From contig JABABF010000023.1 of the NCBI GenBank assembly GCA_014238345.1, positions 1 to 6,135 on the forward strand: DNA of 6,135 nucleotides. Direction: 5' to 3'. Below, piece after piece: positions 1 through 5,341 of this stretch. Made by a program: the position numbers and the translations under genes. The stretch is from Gammaproteobacteria bacterium (GTDB lineage: Bacteria; Pseudomonadota; Gammaproteobacteria; JABABF01). Position 1 is the first letter of the stretch, and the number at the start of each line of letters is the position of its first letter. The notes under the pieces were generated by a model. The model worked only from the letters and a program-made list of their open reading frames with translations, was not told where the DNA came from and searched no databases.

Positions 1-147
1 CGACAAATCCAAGCCAACTGTGTCTCCCAAAAGAGCTAAGCCTTCTTGACTAGCAAGCCAAGGTGTGAAATCACGTGCCTCGTCAGGCCACACTTCTCTC
101 AGGGCCACTTTTTCTAGCCGCGACAATTGAATATCTTTAGTAGCCAT
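1..147 (-). CDS. DUF4268 domain-containing protein, N-terminal fragment
   Basis: Only the first 49 codons lie in the window; the gene runs off the left edge. The visible protein starts MATKDIQLSRLEKVALREVW and continues with a D-E-A-R-D-F-T-P-W-L stretch at residues 22-31 and a G-D-T-V-G-L-D-L stretch at 41-48. This matches the N-terminal signature of DUF4268 proteins (R-L-E-x-V-x-L-R-E-x-W, then D-F-T-P-W-L, then LG-x-x-[IVL]-G), which I recall well. That family is uncharacterised; its N-terminal half is commonly compared with NucS-like or restriction-endonuclease-like folds, so a nucleic-acid or defence role is possible but unproven. The ATG lies 10 nt after the stop of the preceding SDR and has a GAGGG Shine-Dalgarno at 155-159, 7 nt away, which fixes the start. 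By hand count G+C is about 48%, lower than the neighbouring genes, suggesting a different origin. The catalytic part, if any, is outside the window. Confidence 0.8.
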   Translation of the reverse strand, partial: MATKDIQLSRLEKVALREVWPDEARDFTPWLASQEGLALLGDTVGLDLS

Positions 148-154
148 CACCAAA

Positions 155-159
155 CCCTC
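155..159 (-). promoter_or_regulatory. Shine-Dalgarno of the DUF4268 gene, overlapping the SDR stop
   Basis: On the minus strand the sequence reads TGAGGGTTTGGTGATG. The TGA stop of the restored SDR frame (158-160) overlaps the GAGGG element, and the ATG of the DUF4268 gene follows after 7 nt. This arrangement suits termination-reinitiation coupling and supports both the restored SDR stop and the DUF4268 start. Confidence 0.6.
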
Positions 160-950
160 ACAACGGCGGCACTGGCACCGTTACAGAGCTCGTCTCCACG
201 CCGCCGTCAATCTGAATGATCTTGCCGGTGACCCACGAGGCCGCCGGGGAGCATAAATACAATGCCCCAGCCGCGATGTCTTCTGGCTCGCCTATGCGCC
301 GCATCGGGGGTGTTCTCAACCATCTGTTTGCCTATCTTGGGGTCGGTCAATACAACCTTTAGAGAATCGGTGGCGATGCTGCCCACCGAAATGGCGTTGA
401 CCCGTACCTTGGGCGCGAACTCTGTCGCCAGGTTGCGGGTCATCATGTTCAGTCCAGCCTTGGCCGCTCCGTAGGCCACAAAAGATGGCATCGCCATGTC
501 GCTGCAACGCGAGGAGAGGTTGACTATCGCCCCGCCTCCCGCTGTTTCAACCATCTTGGGCACCGCCAGCTTACTCAATAGAAAGGCCGAGGTCAGGTTG
601 AAACGCAGAGCCGCCTCAAAGGCCGCTTCAGAAGTGCGTAGCGCTGGCTTGGGAGGGCTTCCACCCGCGTTGTTGACCAACAAATCAAGGCGCCCGAACT
701 TGTCCAGCGCACTGGCGACTAACTGCTCTAGTTGCTCGCGCACCGTCACATCACAGGCGACAGCCAAACCGCGCCGCCCGCGCTCGCTCACCGCCGCTAC
801 CGTGGCATCAATGTCGCTCTGGGTGCGCGCCGCACACACCACATCAGCACCGGCCTCGGCAAAGGCCAGTGCAATACCGCGCCCGATGCCTTTGCCCGCG
901 CCGGTGACAATGGCCACCTGATCAGTCAGTTTGAATTTGTCAAGGATCAT
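158..950 (-). CDS. Short-chain dehydrogenase/reductase with a C-terminal frameshift
   Basis: This is a classical SDR, a cytosolic NAD(P)-dependent alcohol/ketone oxidoreductase with a Rossmann fold. Visible motifs are the cofactor loop TGAGKGIG at 16-23, NNAG at 93-96, the structural Asn at 118, the catalytic Ser147, and Tyr160-x-x-x-Lys164. Ala-Arg (41-42) after the second strand hints at NADP(H) preference. The frame is intact for 215 residues and then broken at a run of five C's (plus-strand G's 306-310). Read straight on, it ends at 207 after 247 aa with an atypical arginine-rich tail. Removing one C restores MRRIGEPEDIAAGALYLC followed by the usual W-V-T-G-K-I-I-Q-I-D-G-G end, giving a 263-aa protein that stops at 158-160. 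The ATG at 948-950 has an AGGAG site 9 nt upstream. The gene lies 12 nt after the DapB-like gene and was probably co-transcribed with it. It could be a pseudogene, a sequencing error or a recoded gene. The substrate is unknown. Confidence 0.88.
302..312 (-). other. Frameshift site at a C5 homopolymer in the SDR
   Basis: The minus strand reads AAC ACC CCC GAT GCG in the upstream frame. With four C's instead of five it would read AAC ACC CCG ATG CGG (N-T-P-M-R), entering the frame that encodes the conserved SDR C terminus through to a stop at 158-160. The upstream frame instead runs to a stop at 207 with no SDR-like sequence after Pro215. A one-base homopolymer gain is the simplest explanation, either in the genome or in the read. 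Confidence 0.85.
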
Positions 951-959
951 GTGTTGGAA

Positions 960-964
960 CTCCT
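960..964 (-). promoter_or_regulatory. Shine-Dalgarno AGGAG of the SDR, overlapping the DapB-like stop
   Basis: The minus strand reads TAGGAGTTCCAACACATG. The TAG stop of the DapB-like gene (963-965) is embedded in the AGGAG site, and the SDR ATG follows after 9 nt. This supports the SDR start and translational coupling of the two genes. Confidence 0.7.
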
Positions 965-2021
965 ATCTAAGCGCTGGAGCCGCATGCCCAGCAACTAGCG
1001 GCAGATCAAGATAGCTACACAGGCCGGGACTGGCCGTGCAGACATAGGGAATACTGTTGACGCAGTGCATCGCCGTGGCAACAATACCGTTGTTGCGCTT
1101 CAAGCCCGCTTCAATACTGCTCGGGTGGGTGCCGTGGTAGACCGCGCTCAGGTCGGGGTCGCCGAGCACCTCTACCTCGTAGCGCTGCCCCTGCGCACCA
1201 AAGCCCCACGGCGCATCGTAGCCGCTCTCGCCCATCAACCAGTTGACGATGGCCTCAATGACTGGTTCGCCGCCGCGCAATCCCTGCCACACAAAGCGTT
1301 GGGCGGCAACACAGCCGGGCTCAATCGTGCCGATGGGGGTCGACTCTATCGGTGCCGTGGCCAGCGCCACCTCGTGCACCGTATTGAAATCGTCCAAAGG
1401 CAGTTGTAACGCATCGGCGACCATTTGGATGGATTGGTAGAAGCCCGCCGCCAAAAATGCCCCCATCGGGCTCTGCTTGGCCGCCTCTTCGGTCTTGCCG
1501 AACAGCATCATCTCGCCGACTATATCGGGGGCATCATAGCTGCGGATGTCCGAGAACTCTTCGGAGCGCACATAGCGAGTCGAGCCCTGTAGCGCGGTCA
1601 ATTGCAACGGCATGCGCTCGGTGAAGCCACCGGGATGGATGCCAGTGCCGTGTAACACCGCACTACCCTGCTGGCAGGCATCCTCCAGCCGCTCGGCATG
1701 CTTGACGCGTGCCTTGTAAAACCAGCCAGTGGGCGTAACCACATGCTTGCCTGACTCAAGCAGAGCAACCACCTCGTCCTCATTGGGGAAAGCGGGCGCA
1801 TAGAGCACGCAATCGGCATCCATGGCGAGGATCTCCTCTTGGGAGTTGGTCGCCAACACCCCGAGCGGGGCTATCCCAGCCAATATTCCCGCATCCTTGC
1901 CAAGCTTGGCCTCGCTGTGTACCCAGCAACCAACCAACTCCAAACTGGGGTGTGTTAGCACCCCCTCAATCGCTGCCCGACCGATGCCACCGGTCGCCCA
2001 TTGAATCACCTTGTATGCCAT
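963..2021 (-). CDS. Dihydrodipicolinate reductase-like / NAD(P)H-dependent amine dehydrogenase family protein
   Basis: The protein is 352 aa from the chosen ATG. It opens with MAYKVIQWATGGIGRAAIEG, a Rossmann nucleotide-binding start with glycines at 11, 12 and 14. It continues with a DapB-like N-terminal domain to about residue 125, an H-G-T-G-I-H-P-G-G loop at 124-132 at the domain boundary, and a large C-terminal domain. That domain ends in the A-T-A-M-x-x-V-N-x-I-P...P-G-L...D-L-P-L-V-x-G pattern (315-345) usual for this group. Members are annotated as dihydrodipicolinate reductase-like or diaminopentanoate-dehydrogenase-like, but they are longer than true DapB (about 270 aa) and seldom part of lysine synthesis. 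I infer an NAD(P)H-dependent reductase acting in catabolism. The reading frame is open to 2102, but the extra 27 residues are not family-like, so I start at 2021; its Shine-Dalgarno is weak. It is the first gene of the minus-strand unit, 12 nt before the SDR start. Confidence 0.85.
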   Translation of the reverse strand: MAYKVIQWATGGIGRAAIEGVLTHPSLELVGCWVHSEAKLGKDAGILAGIAPLGVLATNSQEEILAMDADCVLYAPAFPNEDEVVALLESGKHVVTPTGWFYKARVKHAERLEDACQQGSAVLHGTGIHPGGFTERMPLQLTALQGSTRYVRSEEFSDIRSYDAPDIVGEMMLFGKTEEAAKQSPMGAFLAAGFYQSIQMVADALQLPLDDFNTVHEVALATAPIESTPIGTIEPGCVAAQRFVWQGLRGGEPVIEAIVNWLMGESGYDAPWGFGAQGQRYEVEVLGDPDLSAVYHGTHPSSIEAGLKRNNGIVATAMHCVNSIPYVCTASPGLCSYLDLPLVAGHAAPALR

Positions 2022-2060
2022 CGTGCACAACTCACATGCCACTAAATAACCAGCACTATT

Positions 2061-2090
2061 AGGATACTGCATCAATGGAAAAATTGGCAA
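2061..2090 (-). promoter_or_regulatory. Candidate sigma70 promoter for the minus-strand operon
   Basis: On the minus strand TTGCCA (2085-2090) and TATCCT (2061-2066) are separated by 18 bp, and the DapB-like ATG lies about 40 nt downstream at 2021. Each box is a partial match to the -35 and -10 consensus. It sits in the divergent intergenic region where a promoter is expected. No experimental support is visible. Confidence 0.35.
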
Positions 2091-2121
2091 GGGACAATGC
2101 ACTGCGCAACCCCACTCTTCT

Positions 2122-2127
2122 TATAAT
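2122..2127 (+). promoter_or_regulatory. Perfect -10 box (TATAAT) ahead of the EthD-like gene
   Basis: TATAAT lies 50 nt upstream of the ATG at 2178. I see no good -35 box at 16-18 bp (17 bp upstream reads GCACTG), so the promoter may need an activator or be weak. Transcription would start near 2134, leaving a leader of about 44 nt. Together with the opposite-facing candidate at 2061-2090 this makes 2022-2177 a divergent control region of 156 bp. Confidence 0.4.
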
Positions 2128-2177
2128 GCGCTTGATCGTTATTGCATAAACCCATCACCAACACACCGCACCATGTC

Positions 2178-2840
2178 ATGCACAAGTTTATCGCCCTGAT
2201 ACCGCGCCGAGCCGACCGCACTCAGGCTTTCTTCCAACACCACTACGAGACTAGGCACGCGCCGCTGGCCATCGCCCAGCTCGAGCATTTTCGCTTCCAG
2301 AAATATGTGCGTAACCACCTCGTCAGCCTACTGGCGGGCACAAGACCAGATTTTGATGTGATCTCCGAGTTCTGGTACGCCCAGCTGTCCGACTTGGCGG
2401 TCGTTGGCACATTCCTGGCCTCGCCAGCGGCACAGCACATCCACGACGACGAAGATCACTTCATGGATCAACCCAAGGTAATCTCCTCAGAAGTGCGCGA
2501 ACATCTGGTCGCCGGGGATGCGCGCGGCTTTGATGCCCAGCCAGTGGCCAAGCTGAGCATCGGCCTGCACCGGATGTCGGCTGTAGCTGCCGATGATTTC
2601 ATCACCGCCACCCGTGCGGCAGCAACCGAGCTAGTAGCGCAGCACGGGGCTCTGCGCGTTACCGTGGATGAGCCTATCACTGACAATACGAGCGCAAAGT
2701 TGCCGTGGGATGCCTTTGTCCAAGTCTGGCTGAATGGGAGCCTGGCGGCAGATTGCGAGCTACCCCCCGCCCTGCTCCGCAACACCAGCAACTATTTTGT
2801 CGCCGCCGCCGAGGGGTGCGAAAGCGCTCTGCCTGCCTAG
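2178..2840 (+). CDS. EthD domain-containing protein
   Basis: The protein is 220 aa. It starts MHKFIALIPRRADRTQAFFQ followed by H-H-Y-E-T-R-H-A-P-L-A (21-31), the typical first strand and helix of an EthD-like dimeric alpha-beta barrel (F...Y...H-A-P-L). Residues 1-110 form this half, ending with the acidic D-D-E-D-H-F segment (90-95). Residues 121-215 (starting Q-P-V-A-K-L-S-I-G-L) look like a second half of the same fold, so the chain may form an internal two-lobed barrel. EthD proteins occur in degradation clusters, and the founding member is needed for ethyl tert-butyl ether oxidation; the biochemical role here is unknown. The frame is open from a TTG at 2142, but the 12 extra residues are not family-like and no clear Shine-Dalgarno precedes either start, so I chose the ATG at 2178. 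The gene is divergent from the DapB-like gene. Confidence 0.78.
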   Translation: MHKFIALIPRRADRTQAFFQHHYETRHAPLAIAQLEHFRFQKYVRNHLVSLLAGTRPDFDVISEFWYAQLSDLAVVGTFLASPAAQHIHDDEDHFMDQPKVISSEVREHLVAGDARGFDAQPVAKLSIGLHRMSAVAADDFITATRAAATELVAQHGALRVTVDEPITDNTSAKLPWDAFVQVWLNGSLAADCELPPALLRNTSNYFVAAAEGCESALPA

Positions 2841-2883
2841 GGCAAGTCTGAACAATGCGCCCTACGCGCCCTACGGACTGCCC
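2840..2883 (+). terminator. Imperfect stem-loop after the EthD-like gene
   Basis: GGGCA-A-GTC (2840-2848) can pair with GAC-TGCCC (2876-2883), leaving one bulged A and a 27-nt loop. The stem starts on the last base of the stop codon. No T-run follows, so it is not a canonical intrinsic terminator. It could be a weak termination or mRNA-protecting structure, or chance. Confidence 0.2.
2857..2874 (+). repeat. Tandem 9-bp repeat, two copies
   Basis: GCGCCCTAC occurs twice in direct succession (2857-2865 and 2866-2874), just after the EthD-like gene and inside the loop of the imperfect stem at 2840-2883. The two copies are identical. Function is unknown, and a simple duplication is the likeliest explanation. 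Confidence 0.6.
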
Positions 2884-2889
2884 AGCAAC

Positions 2890-2970
2890 CCAAAAATGAA
2901 GATTTCACCTTGGAGCGCTGGCTCGTAATACACTATTGACCTGTTGTCTACTCCGAGCAGCCAATAAATC
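2890..2970 (+). repeat. Promoter-associated direct repeat, copy A
   Basis: This 81-bp segment ends 38 nt before the ATG at 3009 and aligns with 4339-4421 at 70 of 83 columns, with 11 substitutions and two single-base gaps (hand count). The strongest block is TGGCTCGTAATACACTAT (2919-2936), identical in both copies. A possible promoter is TTTCAC (2903-2908), 17 bp, TAATAC (2926-2931); an alternative -10 is TACACT (2929-2934). The position ahead of two different genes points to a shared control element rather than a mobile repeat. Confidence 0.7.
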
Positions 2971-3008
2971 AGCCTGTTTCCAGCCTCCACGACACCGAGC
3001 AACTCGCC

Positions 3009-4259
3009 ATGGCCTTCGACTACAACCCCATCAACACTGCCGACCAACAGGCCTTCGAACGCGCCGCTCTTACGATCTTCGGGCTACCCGAGGTGGCCGC
3101 CGAGCGTGCCAAGGCTCGCGAATACTGGCTCAACGAGCTGCAACCGCTCAGCCCGAATATGCAACACTGCTTTGATGGCGCTTTTGAGGAGGTGATGTTT
3201 GCGGCCACGATATGGGCTCTCAACCAAGACCCGATGCACCCCGGTGTGTGCACGATCAGTCGGCTGGCGCACAGCATAGATGGGCTCCGGGTGCCCGGCT
3301 CGCGCTGGGGCATCGACAATCCCGATTCCGTCTACCGCACCATCCCAATCTGCGGCGACCAGCAATACCGCATTCGCGGCAAGGTGGCCATGGGCCACCG
3401 CCTCATTGAGAACTACTTCACCCTGTGGGATGACAAGCGCGACACGGTGGCCATGCTATCGGGCAAGGACTTGGAACTGGCCGAAGACGGCTCTTTTGAG
3501 ATCAGCGTAGATGCCCACCCGGCCGATGGCCGACCCAACCATGTGCAATCCACTCCGGCGGCACAGCAGTTCTATATCCGCGATGTCCTGCAAGACTGGG
3601 GCGCAGAGATGATCAATGAACTGTCGGTCGAGCGCATCGACGGTGATGCCACCACTGCGGTGCGCTCACCGGATGAACTCGCCCAACAAGCCATCGACTA
3701 CCAGTGGAGTTTTATGAAGGACACCATCCGCTGGAACGCCCAAGCGCTGAACAAACCTGCCAACAGCTTTGACTTCACCATAGATCGCGACAGCGATGGC
3801 GCACTACGCGATCAGGTCTATATCCTCGGCCACTTCCAGCTGGAGCCCGGTCAGGCACTGATGCTGGACATAAAGATGGGAGGTGCCAACTACTTTATTG
3901 CCCCGATCACCAACCGCTTGGGAACCAGTAATGACATCGTCAATCGTTGCGGCAGCCTCAATAAAGCTCAGTCGCTACCCAACGCCGACGGCAGCTACAG
4001 CTTCGTGGTCTCGGTTGAGGACCCGGGGATACACAACTGGGTGGATCCTTGCGATATGAACGAAGGCATACTGACGCTGCGCTGGGCAGAGTTCAGCAAC
4101 GACCCCAGCGATGAGGTGCTCAAGGTAGACTGGGATCTGGCTGAGGTGGCTCAGCTGCCACAACAGCTGCCGCCGAGTACACCGAGGGTCTCGGTTGCCG
4201 AGCGCGCCGCACAGCGGCAGCTGCGCTCCCAACAGTACGCCTGGCGACTACTCCCATAA
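3009..4259 (+). CDS. DUF1214-like uncharacterised protein
   Basis: The protein is 416 aa with no signal peptide or membrane segment, so it is probably cytosolic. I do not know a biochemical function. Recognisable blocks are N-P-D-S-V-Y-R followed by I-C-G-D-Q-Q-Y-R-I-R-G-K-V (104-126), F-T-L-W-D-D-K-R-D-T (137-146), G-R-P-N-H-V-Q-S-T-P (174-183) with Q-F-Y-I-R-D-V-L-Q-D-W (187-197), and near the end D-G-S-Y-S-F-V-V-S-V-E-D-P-G-I-H-N-W (327-344), followed by E-G-I-L-T-L-R-W. This order resembles DUF1214-type proteins found near SDRs and other catabolic genes, so I assign that group with moderate confidence. The C terminus (about 383-416) is a Gln/Pro/Arg-rich tail. The ATG at 3009 has no strong Shine-Dalgarno; the frame is open upstream but offers no better start. 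It has its own upstream control repeat (2890-2970), so it need not depend on the EthD-like gene 168 nt before it. Confidence 0.62.
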   Translation: MAFDYNPINTADQQAFERAALTIFGLPEVAAERAKAREYWLNELQPLSPNMQHCFDGAFEEVMFAATIWALNQDPMHPGVCTISRLAHSIDGLRVPGSRWGIDNPDSVYRTIPICGDQQYRIRGKVAMGHRLIENYFTLWDDKRDTVAMLSGKDLELAEDGSFEISVDAHPADGRPNHVQSTPAAQQFYIRDVLQDWGAEMINELSVERIDGDATTAVRSPDELAQQAIDYQWSFMKDTIRWNAQALNKPANSFDFTIDRDSDGALRDQVYILGHFQLEPGQALMLDIKMGGANYFIAPITNRLGTSNDIVNRCGSLNKAQSLPNADGSYSFVVSVEDPGIHNWVDPCDMNEGILTLRWAEFSNDPSDEVLKVDWDLAEVAQLPQQLPPSTPRVSVAERAAQRQLRSQQYAWRLLP

Positions 4260-4295
4260 AAACCCGCATCAAGCCAACAAGCCGTAGCACAAATT

Positions 4296-4327
4296 AGGGC
4301 ATGTCGGTAATAATGCACCCTGCCGAC
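4296..4327 (+). other. Overlapping imperfect inverted repeats after the DUF1214-like gene
   Basis: Two alternative hairpins can be drawn: AGGG-CAT (4296-4302) with ATG-CA-CCCT (4313-4321), and GTCGG (4303-4307) with CCGAC (4323-4327). They exclude each other. There is no T-run, so this is at best a weak terminator or an operator dyad in the gap before the second SDR. Confidence 0.2.
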
Positions 4328-4338
4328 TATCTCAGCGG

Positions 4339-4421
4339 CCAAAAACTAAAGATTGCACCTTGGATTATTGGCTCGTAATACACTATCTGAGCTGTTGGCT
4401 ACTCCAAGCAGTTAATAAATC
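4339..4421 (+). repeat. Promoter-associated direct repeat, copy B
   Basis: This is the second copy of the segment at 2890-2970, ending 25 nt before the SDR start at 4447. It keeps the same 18-bp invariant block (4369-4386). A candidate promoter is TTGCAC (4353-4358), 17 bp, TAATAC (4376-4381), slightly better at -35 than copy A; an alternative -10 is TACACT (4379-4384). Just downstream, CTG-TTGG (4392-4398) faces CCAA-G-CAG (4404-4411) across a 5-nt gap, a dyad that could be an operator or a hairpin at the very 5' end of the mRNA. Copy A keeps the dyad only partly. Confidence 0.7.
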
Positions 4422-4432
4422 CGACTTTTACT

Positions 4433-4436
4433 AGGA
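4433..4436 (+). promoter_or_regulatory. Shine-Dalgarno AGGA of the second SDR
   Basis: AGGA lies 10 nt upstream of the ATG at 4447 and follows repeat copy B. It supports this ATG as the start. Confidence 0.6.
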
Positions 4437-4446
4437 AAACATCACT

Positions 4447-5310
4447 ATGAGCGACACCCCTCCCAGCAAGGTCTGGCTGATCACTGGTTGCTCTACTGGC
4501 TTTGGTCGCGAAACTGCACTGGCCGCGCTGGCGGCTGGCCACCGCGTCGTCGTCACCGCGCGCCGTGCAGAAGCCATCGCAGATATCATCGCGGCATACC
4601 CTGAGCGCGCTACCTCTGCTGTACTGGATGTGACCAAGGCAGAGCAGATCGCCGCTGCCACCCACCACGCACTAGAGGTCTTCGGACACATTGATGTGTT
4701 GGTCAACAATGCGGGCTACGGCTATCTGGCCGCCATTGAGGAAGGCGAAGAGGCCGAGGTGCGAGCCATGTTTGAAACCAACTTCTTCGGCCTACTGGCG
4801 ATGACCCGAGCCGTGCTGCCGCACATGCGCAAGCGGCGCAGTGGCACCATCATCAATATCTCCTCACAAGCGGGTCTGATCGCCAACCCCACTACGGGCT
4901 ACTACAGCAGTAGCAAATACGCCGTTGAGGCGCTGAGCGAGTCGCTGAGTAAAGAGGTGGCCTCGCTGGGTATCCGGGTGTGCGCTGTGGCACCAGGTCT
5001 ATTCAAAACAGATTGGACGGGGCGCTCAATGAAGCTGGTCTCTGAACCCATCGACGACTACGCCGAGGTCGCCGGTGCCCGTCGGGAGATGATCGTCGGC
5101 ATGCACGGCAAGGAGCAGGGCGACCCCAAAAAAGCCGCCGCCGCCATCCTGATGCTGGGCGAGAGCGACAACCCACCGCACCATTTGCTACTGGGGCACA
5201 TGGTGCTAAATGCCTACCGAGCAAAACTCGCCACCATCACCGAGCGAATAGCCCAGTGGGAAGAGCTGACTCTAGATGCGGATTTCCCCGAGTTCCAGCA
5301 AAAGCGCTAA
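4447..5310 (+). CDS. Short-chain dehydrogenase/reductase, 17beta-hydroxysteroid-dehydrogenase-like group
   Basis: This intact classical SDR has 287 aa, longer than the usual 250 because of a C-terminal extension. Motifs are TGCSTGFG at 13-20 (cofactor loop), Ala38-Arg39-Arg40 after the second strand, which suggests NADP(H), Asp61 before Val (adenine contact), NNAG at 87-90, Asn112, Ser140 in N-I-S-S, and Tyr153-x-x-x-Lys157. P-G-L-F-K-T-D-W (183-190) is the usual segment after strand six. The T-G-C-S-T-G-F-G loop and the long C-terminal region (Y-R-A-K, then W-E-E-L near the end) place it with SDRs annotated as 17beta-hydroxysteroid-dehydrogenase-like. That label does not prove a steroid substrate. 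The protein is soluble and presumably tetrameric. It follows the DUF1214-like gene by 187 nt and has the same upstream control repeat, which implies co-regulation. The next gene converges on it with only 31 nt between stops. Confidence 0.9.
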   Translation: MSDTPPSKVWLITGCSTGFGRETALAALAAGHRVVVTARRAEAIADIIAAYPERATSAVLDVTKAEQIAAATHHALEVFGHIDVLVNNAGYGYLAAIEEGEEAEVRAMFETNFFGLLAMTRAVLPHMRKRRSGTIINISSQAGLIANPTTGYYSSSKYAVEALSESLSKEVASLGIRVCAVAPGLFKTDWTGRSMKLVSEPIDDYAEVAGARREMIVGMHGKEQGDPKKAAAAILMLGESDNPPHHLLLGHMVLNAYRAKLATITERIAQWEELTLDADFPEFQQKR

Positions 5311-5341
5311 ATCATCAGTGGGGAGATTGATAACCGCCCGC

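Noticed and set aside
496..921. 141-codon open frame on the plus strand opposite the first SDR
   Set aside because: It lies antisense to a clear SDR coding region, has low-complexity Ala/Arg/Ser-rich content and no recognisable motif, as expected for a shadow frame in GC-rich DNA.
1065..1440. Plus-strand open frames opposite the DapB-like gene
   Set aside because: They are antisense to a well-supported gene and show no domain or ribosome binding site.
2022..2102. N-terminal extension of the DapB-like protein by 27 residues to an ATG at 2102
   Set aside because: The extension does not resemble the family, which starts immediately before the Rossmann strand, and it would cover the best candidate promoter on the minus strand.
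2142..2177. TTG start for the EthD-like protein 12 codons upstream
   Set aside because: The extra residues are not family-like; the ATG at 2178 begins directly with the first strand of the EthD fold.
2936..3175. 79-codon open frame overlapping the start of the DUF1214-like gene
   Set aside because: It begins inside control repeat copy A and runs out of frame through a supported gene; its composition is Arg/Ala-rich without motifs.
4353..4381. Sigma54 (-24/-12) promoter in repeat copy B
   Set aside because: The GG and GC doublets are not 10 bp apart as required, so a sigma70-type reading fits better.
4399..4709. Minus-strand open frames opposite the start of the second SDR
   Set aside because: They overlap the SDR cofactor-binding region antisense and have no family resemblance.
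5311..5341. Bidirectional terminator between the converging second SDR and epoxide hydrolase genes
   Set aside because: The 31-bp gap shows no convincing inverted repeat or T-run.
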